Source: Drosophila persimilis (lineage: Eukaryota > Arthropoda > Insecta > Diptera > Drosophilidae). Taken from it: 64,000 nucleotides of DNA. A model generated the notes under the pieces. That model was not told the origin of the DNA and searched no databases. It saw only the letters and a list, made by a program, of their open reading frames with translations. Made by a program: the position numbers and the translations under genes. The stretch spans positions 4,712,001-4,776,000 of the forward strand of contig NW_020825298.1 of NCBI RefSeq assembly GCF_003286085.1, written 5' to 3'. Shown here one piece after another: positions 34,996 through 45,700 of the stretch (positions are counted from its first letter, which is position 1; each line of letters begins with the position of its first letter).

Positions 34996-36756
34996 TCACT
35001 CATTTCGAGCAAAGTTATCTGCAAGGAAACACAAAGTGAAATTAGAAAATTGATGGCTATGGATAGATGGGAGGTATACCCTGCTCTTGCTCTTCAATAT
35101 CCTGTCCGCTGTCGTATCTCGCCTTCTTGCGCGCATCCGACAGTATGGCATAGGCCTCGCCCACCTCCTTGAACTTCAGCTCCTCCTCCTTGCGCTTCTC
35201 GACACTGCTGGTAGAATGTCTGTCCGGATGATGCTCCAGAGCCTTCTTGTGGTAGGCCTTTTTGATTTCCTCATGAGATGCATTCTGCCCAATCCCCAAT
35301 ATCGTATAGTAATCCCTTAGCATTGATTTTTTCAGGGCAAACTTAGCATCGCTCAGCAATTGCTCAATCTCGGTGGTGTTCTCCAGGTTGAGGGCCGTCT
35401 CATAGTCGGCCACAGCCTCCTCGAAATTCTCGAGATCCTTGTGGCAGCGGGCCCGAAGCAGCAAGGCCTTCAGATACTGAGCATTCAACTCCAGGACGCG
35501 GCTGCAATCCGTCACCGCTTCACTGAGAGCTCCAATGCGAGTGTTGACCAGTGCCCGATTGTAGAGAAGCTTTGAATTGATGTCCTTGTTCTGCTCATCG
35601 ATCATCAGAGCATCGGTGTAGATCTCATGCGCCTCACGATACCGCCCCGACTGGAACAGCATGTTGCCGTTCTCCTTCATTTCCTTCAGCTGTTTGCACT
35701 TGCTGCGCATCTGCTTCGACTTGTGGTGGTCGGGATCGAGGGTCAGAGCGCTCTCAAAGTGCAGAATACCCTTCTCAAGATTGTCCGTGTAGTAGAGGCA
35801 CAGACCGCGCACATATATGGCGTCCGCAGAGGTGCTGTCCATCTTCATCACGTCCACGGCAATGTCCAAGGCCTCATCGCAGCTCCCTAGATAGGCCAGA
35901 CATTCGGCCTTCAGAAGACGATATCTACAAGAGAAAAGGAACCATCCAATTTAGTTGCCGCAAGGATCTAATAATACTTTACCGAATGCAAAATGGTGAC
36001 TGGTTCAGAGCACTATCCAGGTAGTAGACCACTTTTCGATAGGCCTTCTGGTCGTAGTTGGTCTGTATGGCCGCGTCCAACTGTTGGAAATGCTGCACCA
36101 GCGGCTGTATGCTGGCATGCGTAGTTTGGGCATTCACCTCCGCCGTCTTCACGACCTGCTCCAAGACAATGATGTCACCCAGCGCCAGGCAGCACCTGGC
36201 CACAAGGACGTACGCCTTCCCGAAGCTTGGATCCAATCGGATGGCGTTGCGGGCATCCGTCAGAGCACTATTGAAGTCTTGGAGATACTCGTACATGGTC
36301 CCGCGATTGTAGTGATACAAGGCCGAGTCGGGACACAACGAGATGGCGTCTTTGTAGAAATTGAGCGCGTTCTGGTAGTTTTTTGCCTCATATTGCTCGA
36401 ATCCAAGTATATTTTTCTGACTAGCAATGCTGTAATGATGAAAATGAAGCAGTTTACTTGGTCAGTCGTTGGATCTTCACAGAAAGAAATCATTTAGTGT
36501 CTGCCCCCACCGTGCTAGTTTTGCTGCTGGAGGATCGTCCCCCTTGTGGTCCCCGTGTTCCTGTTGCTCTTCTGGGGTCGTAGAGTCATTCTTGTTGAGT
36601 TTGCACACATTTTGGTAGTTCGGAGCTTTATTTTCATCGTTTTCATTATCAACTCTCTTCTTCTTGTAAGGAATGTTGCAACTAGACAAAATAGCGAAAA
36701 CGAACAGTTTGGTCAATCCCATTATTCGATGTTTGCGGGACTTACTTAATTTCCAT
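34996..36756 (-). CDS. Tpr2-like TPR/J-domain co-chaperone, diverged tandem paralogue
   Basis: Exons: 36756-36746, 36681-36511, 36429-35983, 35924-35080 and 35018-34996, all phases consistent, giving 498 residues. Residues 1-61 ([13 protein letters not shown]...) are new, with a basic patch and acidic stretches. TPR repeats follow, then a J domain at about 412-480 with an intact HPD (residues 442-444). The exon-4-encoded part is about 89% identical by eye to the Tpr2 orthologue next door; the first TPR block is only about 60%. In TPR1, three of five carboxylate-clamp positions differ (K to N, N to F, R to L). The last exon ends after DNFARNE, so the Tpr2 tail is missing. If the GTATAC donor is not used, the frame ends a few codons later as GIPPIYP. 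Family role: DNAJC7-type co-chaperones link Hsp70 and Hsp90. This copy probably keeps Hsp70 stimulation but binds EEVD tails poorly. Confidence 0.8.
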
Positions 36757-38216
36757 CGTATATATAATTATTATCTTCCTCACTGAACTTTTTTTTCTTT
36801 CCTCTTGACCAAGATGGCTGCACTGCCCTATTTTTTTACGGCTTTTGACAGCAACGCGCTCAACGCTAGGGTTGCCAAATTGTCGATGTCAAAATGTATA
36901 GTGATGGTTGAGAAAATGTCCGATAGATCGAATGATGAGATTACTTGTTATGAGAGCTAGGCGGTCAAGCTTATCTAGCGGTACCATATAAGAGGACATG
37001 ACTAAACCTATAATACACTATATTTTTAGTTAATGGTATTTTATAGTGTTTCCGTGTCCTCCGTCAGATTTTTGAACAGTCGATAGTATCGATAGGATCA
37101 TCGACACCGGACTAGGGCTGCAAAAAAAAAACGTTGAATGGCGCCGATTTCAAATCAAATTTGAAGTAAATGGAAAATAAAAGCGTACTTTTGCTCCATA
37201 CTCCATTCAATGTACGGCAATAATAAAAACCCTTCTGGCACAAAACTAATTATTATATATGTACATATATAAGGCATTGTTTGAAGCAAAAAGCCGGCCC
37301 CTTTGCTGATGTTTGTGCACAATCTTTATACAATCCAGAACTTGGATACTCCGCTGCCCGCTCAATTCAAGAGACCGTGCGTTCCATTCATATTTTGCTC
37401 TGTATGTCTTCACGTTTTTGCCCATCCCAAAATATACACATCCATTACTGGTTGATTACGATTTTTACTTGATGCCCTTCTGCTTCACATATAATTCTCT
37501 CAATTTATAATTACATCAGAACTAGAATTAAACTGAAATCGCTACAAAGTGTATGTCGTTTTGTTTTGTGTGTGTTTAACATCGTTTTTGTTTTGTTTTG
37601 TTTTGTTTTTTTTTGTGGTGTTGATTGTAACTTAAAAATACAACTTAAGTGTCTGGCTTAAAGATTACAAAATAAAGTTGGCTACACGATAAGGCCTACG
37701 CATTGTTTAATCATTAATTAATCAGTTATTCCTCTATGTAATTTGAATGCACAGACGCACGCACACACGCACAGGCACGGCTCGCATATGGCTCGCCGGG
37801 CCAAAGAACTCTATATAGGAATTTAGTTAAATGACACACATTCACAGGCCTCTCGTTTAGTTTTGAAATATTTTGACATATATTTGAAAATTTTGTTAAA
37901 CTGTTTGAATGCCACCCTACAGCTGCAGTATGTAATAGGAGATTAAAACTAACGTTTACAGTGTGGGAAACAATACACTAGAAATTTTCTCTTTGTTCTC
38001 TGTTCTTCCGATTTCCCATCAAACAATTCAGTTCATAAACATGCACAAAATCTGTGTTCTCTATGCGGATATATGCGGGTATATGGATACTATGTATGTA
38101 AAATAATTCAAAATAAAGATTCTCATTTGTGCGTGGATCGATCTGTTGTTGTGTGTCGCGGCGCTGGCCATCGTGGAGGCAGAATGTGAGTGGTCATCGC
38201 TGATGTGGTGTTCGGC
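36757..38216. other. Spacer between the two Tpr2 copies
   Basis: This holds the presumed promoter of the left copy and the 3' UTR of the right copy. An exact DRE (TATCGATA) lies at 37087-37094. No coding frame was supported, and no obvious minus-strand AATAAA follows the Tpr2 stop. Confidence 0.5.
37087..37094. promoter_or_regulatory. DRE (TATCGATA)
   Basis: Palindromic DREF/BEAF-type site about 330 bases upstream of the paralogue's start codon. A second exact copy lies at 40763-40770, within the Tpr2 intron. Confidence 0.4.
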
Positions 38217-39745
38217 CTAAAACTCAAAGTTGAAGGAGGCATTGCGTCCGTTTTGGTATTGGAAGAACGACCGGAACATTTGATTCGGATCAAAGTCAGC
38301 TGCAAATGAAAACATAGATAAATCAGTATACAGATGGCCAACAAAACTATATTAAATGGGAGACATACCCTGCTCTTGCTCTTCAATATCCTGTCCGCTG
38401 TCGTATCTCGCCTTCTTGCGCGCATCCGACAGTATGGCATAGGCCTCGCCCACCTCCTTGAACTTCAGCTCCTCCTCCTTGCGCTCCTCGGCACTGCTGT
38501 TGGCATGTCTGTCCGGATGGTGGACCAGTGCCTTCTTACGGTAGGCCTTTTTAATCTCATCCTCGCTTGAATTACGCCCAACCCCCAATATCTTATAGTA
38601 ATCCTTCCGCTTTGATTTCTTCAGGGCAAACTTGGCATCGCGCAGCAATCGCTTAATCTCAGTGGTCTTCTCCAGGTTGAGGGCCGTCTCATAGTCGGCC
38701 ACTGCCTCCTCGAACTTCTCCAGATCATTGTGGCAGCGGGCCCGAAGCAGCAAGGCCTTCAGATACTGAGCATTCAACTCCAGGACGCGGTTGCAATCCG
38801 CCACCGCTTCCCTGAGAGCTCCAATGCGAGTGTTGACCAGTGCCCGATTGTAGAGAAGCTTCGAATTGATGTCCTTGTTCTGCTCATCGATCTTCAGAGC
38901 ATCGGTGTAGATCACATGCGCCTCTCGATACCGGCCCGACTTGAACAGCATGTTGCCGTTCTCCTTCATTTCCTTCAGCTGTTTGCACTTGCTGCGCATC
39001 TGCTTCGACTTGTGGTGGTCGGGATCGAGCGTCAGAGCGCGCTCAAAGTGCAGAATACCCTTCTCAAGATTGTCCGTGTAGTAGAGGCACAGACCGCGCA
39101 CATATATGGCGTCTGCAGAGGTGCTGTCCAGCTTCATCACGCCTACGGCAATGTCCAAGGCCTCATCGCAGCGTCCCAGATAGGCCAGACATTCGGCCTT
39201 CAGGAGACGATAGCTGCAAGATACAGGGTTCAAAGCTCAAAGTTAGTTTCTCGAAGGGATCGATCTGTGATGTGCTAATCGAAATACTTTACCGAATGGA
39301 AGCTGGTGCTATCTTCAGGGCACCATCCAGGTAGTAGACCACGTTCCGATAGGACTTTGAGTCGTAGTTGGTCTGTACAGTCGTCTCCAATAGGCGGAGC
39401 TTCTGCGCCGCTCGCTGTTCGGCGCTGACAGCCGTACTCTGGGCATTCAGCTCTGCCACCGTCTTCACGGCTTGCTCCGTGCCAATGATGTCGCCCAGCG
39501 CCAGGCAGCACTTGGCCACACGTACGTACGCCTTCTCGAAGCTTGGATCGATTCGGATGGCGTTGCGGGCATCCGTCAGGGCGCTATTGTAGTTGAGGAG
39601 CATCATGTAGCAGGCAGCCCGGTTGCCGTAGTACGCCGCCGAGTCGGGGCACAGCGAGATGGCATCCGTGTAGAGTTTGAGCGCATTCTGATAGTTTTGT
39701 GCCTTGTATTGATCGTTTCCCAGTTTCTTTTTCTCTTCGGCAATG
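38217..39745 (-). CDS. Tpr2: Tpr2 exons 2-4 (TPR repeats, J domain, tail)
   Basis: Three exons with short introns: 39292-39214 (GTAAAG donor, GCTGCAG-type acceptor) and 38368-38300 (GTATGT donor, TTTGCAG acceptor). The middle exon is 845 bases, exactly the length of its counterpart in the left copy, showing a duplication without indels there. Stop codon TAG at 38219-38217. Confidence 0.9.
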
Positions 39746-42700
39746 CTGCAAGTAAATGGAAATGGAAAACAGTTTCAGTCTCTGGTCAATCCTTGGGGCT
39801 ACACAATGAAAAGGAATCATCAGTCTCAGTGTCTGCCCCACCCTCTTGAGTCTATATGTAATTTGAATTTTTAATTTCATGTCGACTAAATGCCGCGGGG
39901 GCCCAGTCAAGAAAGCCCAGTTTCAAGAAAGAAATATACAAAATAGAAGGAAAATGGCACAACGAAAGGCAACAGGAAGTAATCCGCTTGCAAGCGGGCG
40001 ACGTCTTTTAGTAGGCACTGTGGCACAAGAGTGGTCGAAAAGTGTGTTGCACTGTCTGTTACATGAATGTGTAAAAATACTGAGTTTCATTTATCCTTTC
40101 CATTCATTACTTTCTAGCTCTTTCCACTTTTGGCGCTCTCTCGTGCCACTGTGCGCTGCTGGGGAAGTGCAACAACCTGAGTCGGCACTCAAATGGGGCA
40201 AGAAATTATGGCATCACAATGGCCGCCAATAGGGCGACACTAATGCGGGCGCCAAAGAATACCAAAAGCCAAAGAAATATCCTCATCCCCCCACCACCCC
40301 ACCCCTCATCATATTTGGAGTTGTGCCAGAGAGAGCGAGGGAGAGCGAGTGTTTACTGTACTTTTTCCCCATAGCATTGTCGCCGGGATTACACGGCATA
40401 AGTGCTTTATGCCCCACGTTGCTGTTGCTGTTGCTGTTGCACCATTGTCGCCCCGTTGGTTATTTATTTGCTTTTGTGGTTTCGGTTTCGGCTTCGGTTT
40501 CCTTTTCTTGTTTTGTGTTCCATTAAAGACCATCGGGGATATTACAAATATTGAGGGGGTTTTCTTCGTTTTTTTCTGCATTTCCTTACGAGTATTGTCC
40601 TTCTTTCAGAGGCTATTATGAATGTGGCCTACCCCCGGAAGAATTGGTTCAAACTCCTGGGTCTTCTGCGAGCTAGAATTTTGAACCAGCTCCGATCTGT
40701 AGTTCTCTTCCGATCCAGTTCCCGCATAGTTCTAGTTCTGCGAACTATCGGACGATAATTCATATCGATACTTAAATACTCAAAGAACCTAATAGATCGG
40801 CCATCCTGCAAATTAGATCGATCTCGATCCTAAATATGTAATTAAGATAATCAATCGAATTCGGAATTTTGGTTGTACAGTGAATCATTAGGAAAGAAAA
40901 TGCCGCTATTGCGTGTGAATAGAATACAGCAGAGGCCAGAAATACAATCCCATATGCAAACAAAAGATGGTAATTATTATTTGCATTTCTTCGAAAGACC
41001 ACGCCAGACAGGAGGCAAAACTGTAGAAAAGAACATGGGGTGGTGGGTGGCATAGGCTGTGGCCAACAAGGGGTATTTGGCATTTTTTTCAAGTGTTCAG
41101 CACAAAAGTTTTAATTGCTGCCATAACTTGGCAAAGCGGTCGCGGCCTGAACCGCCAAATGGGAGCAATGCGGTGGGTTGTAGATGGGGCAAAAGGGAGC
41201 TGCATCCAAGGAGCAAAAGAGAGGTAGAGATTCGAGCGAGCGAGTGCGCCGGCAACACTTCAAGTCAACAGCAGTTTGCATAACAATTAGAGGGAGAGAA
41301 AACCCATAAAAGTCAAAAATTCCCTTGCGCTTGATTGGGCTGAATTTTAGAAAGCCATTTGTTAGGGCCGCCACTCCTGCCCCTCTCCTCACAAGCTGCA
41401 GCCCCAAAAAGTAGGCAACGCAGCGCCTGAATTTGCATTTAAACTTCAATAAAATAGAAGCGGAAAAACTTCAAGAGAACAGACAAAAACCAGTCCTATA
41501 AAAAACGGGAGGATACCCCGCTAATCAGGGTTATTTGTCGTAGAAAACGTGTCTCTACAGAGAGGACCATCGTAGTGAAATCTGATAGATTGGTAAACAA
41601 ATCCGTACGCCGAAGGGATATCCTTCGAAGAGGAAATCTGACAGACTTATGGTTACCTTTGCTCTTAAAATTGTCGAGTTTTCAGGGAGATTCAGAAACA
41701 TGGAATCAGGGATAGTCAAGAACTTATGGTACCAAAATTAAAAGATGATTGTTTCCATCGATATTTTAGTTCCGTAGAAAAGTTACACCCACTCGTGGTT
41801 TATGGCTTGAATTGAAAACAATATGCCTTTAAATTCCACAACTACAGGGTAGCAAAAAAAAAACCTTTAGAGCTGATTTAAATTAACCAGAGGGAGAGAG
41901 AGGGAGACAGGTAGGGGGTCATAGTCAAGGAGTCTACGAGAGAGAGAGAGAGAGAGCGAGAGCAAACCAAAAAAAAAACACATGAAAGCGCTGGCTAGAT
42001 AAATAAAGCGTAAAAGGGAAACCGCGGCACCTGAACGACGGGGCGGGCACCGGCAAAAAGTCAAAGAACCAACAAGAGGGAATGAATGCCAAGCATGCAA
42101 TGCAAATTTAAGCATGTACAGATATGTGTACGTGGTGTGTGTGTGTGTGTGTGCGTGCGTGTGGGGAAGAGGTGTCGGTGCCCGGTGCCGCCTTCAGGTC
42201 AAAGCAAAGTTCAATGCGCGATAAGCGGGAAGGTGACCGACGACGACAGCCAGAGCGAGAGCAAGTCAATGCAAGAACATTCGAGCCGTATCGTAACTAT
42301 GAATGAAAGGAATGACACGAGAGGGAATGCGAGTGTGGGAAGGAGCAAGAAGAATGTCACTGAGTAAGGGAAGAGGCAACGGGAGAGCGAGGAAGACTGG
42401 GAAGAGGCAACGGGAGAGCGAGGAGGACTGCCTGTGAGTGGGAGTGTGGGCAGAAGAAATCGAATGTGTGTGTGCGTGTGTGAGAGATGGTGGCAGAAGA
42501 TTTCAAGTGGAAAAGACGGAAGACAGTACAACAAGTGCAGGAGGGGGAGGAAGACTGCGAGTGAGTGCGGGGAAGAGGTAGAAAGACTGCGAATGAGTGC
42601 GGGGGACGCGGAAGAATTCAATTGAGTGGGAGAGGGGTAAGTAGAATTCCACTGGGTGGGAAAGAGGTAGAAAGCCTACAAGATAGTGCAATTCTTTGTG

Positions 42701-45700
42701 GAGGAAGACTGCCAGAGAGCGAGAGAGTTCGAGGAAGACTGCAACCGAGCGGGAGAGAGCAACAGCACTGCGAATGAACGGTAAAGGAAGCACGTCTACG
42801 GGTGAGTGGAACAGGGAGAGAGAGAGGAGAGCAGAAGGCTAGTGGAATAATCATTTCCTCATGAATATGCAACTCTCCCAATGAGTGCGCGAGTGTATGC
42901 GTGTCGTGTGCGTGTGTGTGGCGTGATGACAAAACTTTTCGCACAAAATTGCAAGTGAGATGACGACATGTGCCAGTGGAGGAATCACAGCGGAGGAATC
43001 ATGCAAAATAGATTGTCAAAAAGTGCCAAAACTTATCGGTTAACTGCAGCTTGATGGGTAGTTTGTGATGCAAAACTCGTCCTCTCCTACAGTGGGGGAC
43101 ATCCAACCCCCTCCTGCCACGTGACTTCACGGAAGAGCTTCAAATCTATACCCTCTATTAACTCAATTTCCCATTCGCTGAACCCATGTATTCCCACACT
43201 TGAGCATACTTTTTGTACACTTTCTCGCTAGAAACTCTCTAGTTTCAGTATGATAATAATTGTCAGCAGGGGGTACTCAACCTGGAATAGCACTCCAAGG
43301 CCAAATTGGTCACCGAACTCGTTGATTCGACGACCTCCATCTTGAATCAAATAATAGCAGTGGGTTGTAGCCAAAATTCTCCGTTGTTCTTAGATGTTAT
43401 TTGCTCCTAGTTGCTACTTCCTACTATTTGCTCCTTAAACGATAGGTTTCAAGACTCTCTCTTTGAACATAAAAATTTTGACAAGTTTTGACTTTTAAAA
43501 GAAAGCACAATAGATATACATACATAGATGAATAGTTTGTGTAAGACAATCCAAGACTTAAGAAACAAAGTTCGAATAGATTGGAAATTGGATGATGTGC
43601 ACAATTTAATAAAGTTTTAGGGCAAACTTCACTCCCTTAGGGGTAAGAAAACACCCAAAATTCCACTCCTTTTTTGCAATTTTCGCTCCGAAAAGTTTTC
43701 CTCAATTTATCAAAATATCCTAATGGGATATTGGCGCTGCCATTTGCATTCCCCATTACCGGCCTGTCGCATCAAATTTGCGTTGACAACAAAAATAACA
43801 ACACAGGCAGGGGAGGTAAAATCCAACGAACCGACGAACCAACCATTTTCCGACATTTTCCGGCATTTTCTACTCACCGCGGCAGAAATGTGAATTCCTC
43901 CGAACTCATATACAATTTATTGAGCATGGATCGAGGGAGCGGAGTCAGACTTGTAATGGTATTGCTCTTTGGCATAAAAGATATATTCAAAATCGATTGG
44001 CTATTGGCTTCTGGTACAAAATATCCCTCGTTTCGACGTGGACCCTCGTCGACCTCGCAGACGTCACATTAATTACATTATCTCTCATGCAGAGTCACTT
44101 GCACAGCAGCAGCCAAGAGGTTGGCCAATTATTACACGCTAACGATGGCAAAAACTACGACAAAATACAGTAAGTGGCTATCAAAAGACTATTTTAGCGA
44201 ACACTTTGTTATGGGCTGGTGGTCTCCTCTGTGGCAGTCAACGGAAGCGACTGATGTTGATGCTGCTTGCTGCCTTCGACTGCCTGCCCCAGCGAAGATT
44301 TTAATGCAACGGCACGTCGTTTGGCTACAGAGAATTCTCTTCTGTCTGTTCAGCACAGAACGGTGGCCCAGCCAACAGCAATGTTGCCCCGGCATTGCAC
44401 AGTAACAGCAGCAGTAGAAATTCCTACCCGTCGCGTCTGGTTGTTGCTGCACTGTAATTGCAAAGAGCGTGTAACTTTACGCTCTCTCTCTCTTCCACGG
44501 AGAGAGAGAAAGAGCACAATTCGCGCATGTGAGAGAATGTTGGTGATTGGGGGGCTGTGGGGGGGATGCCTCTCTGCAGGTGGCTCTAACCATACGACTG
44601 TCAGACAATGCCATTCTTCTTATAGCATAGTTATTTGTTGGTCAATAAGAATGAAGGGATTACTCTCCATAGAGGGCATTCGAAGACTGAATGCTCTTTA
44701 AGGTATAATAAGATCATTCTATAAAGGTCTCGTAGATCCTTTATCTTAAAATCAGGAACCATAGGAACACAGGAAGCACAGTGTTTGTCCTTCAAAGAAT
44801 AGAGAGAATGGCCGAAAATGCAAAAACAAAATATGTATGTACAGTGGCCCATAGGTGCTTTAATTCTTTTGATATTTATGTATTTTTTTTCTAAAATTTA
44901 ATTGAAGTTTCTTATGCCATAAATTGCAAATTATTAAATATTAATAATTTAAGGAAGGAATTTAAGGAAAAATGAAATAAATTGATGGAATATATTTACC
45001 AAAATATTGGTTTCAAAATTTCTTCGCCATTATTTTTGTACTAAATATATTCTTACATTTAGGGAGATTTTAAGCATGAAGATAGAATGTTTATTTTTGT
45101 AAGAGAATTGTTTTTCTCTTTTGCAATACCAATCTTTTTGGGAAATTGTTTATTTCTTTCTGTATTTATCTGTATTTATTGTGGCGTAGAATAAACGTAT
45201 ATATTTGATATAATTTTCCTTGTGTTAAATGTTAAACATTCCTTTGACCCGACCGACAGACACACACAAACAGCACGTTCTTCCAGTTGAATCGTTGCCC
45301 ATGCCCCATTCATCGTTAAAGTCAACAAACTCTTTTTCAGAGGGCATATCAAATAGTTTGCTCTCATCACAACAGCAGAGGCAGCAGCAGCAACAACAAG
45401 CTTTGGGAGGAGCAGCAGCAGTAGAAGCAGCGGACATGACCTGCCACAAGTTGAAATTGCTTGCCACAGATACCCACCCGCTCACCTTCGACCCATCCCC
45501 GTCCCCCCATAGAGTGTGATTCACGTGGACCACGCACAGTAGGTCAAATACGGGTTGTTTTTGTGGGGTTCCCCCACTCAGCAGCGTAAACCGGAAACGC
45601 TGTGCAGACATTATGGCGACCGAAAGTAAAGGAAAGCAAAAACTTGGCAGAAGAGCCAAAAGCCAAAAGCTGTCAAGGGCTTAAGTGAATAAGGGAAGAA

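Noticed and set aside
38730..39278. 182-codon plus-strand frame across Tpr2
   Set aside because: Antisense of the TPR coding exons; the same shadow appears over the paralogue at the equivalent position.
39584..39910. Frame beginning [14 protein letters not shown] as a local start for Tpr2
   Set aside because: Its phase does not fit the exon-2 acceptor. The distant exon at 54423-54553 fits phase, donor and N-terminal sequence.
44838..44870. ACAGTGGCCCAT sequence resembling a Tc1 end
   Set aside because: No matching inverted copy was found within about 2 kb on either side.
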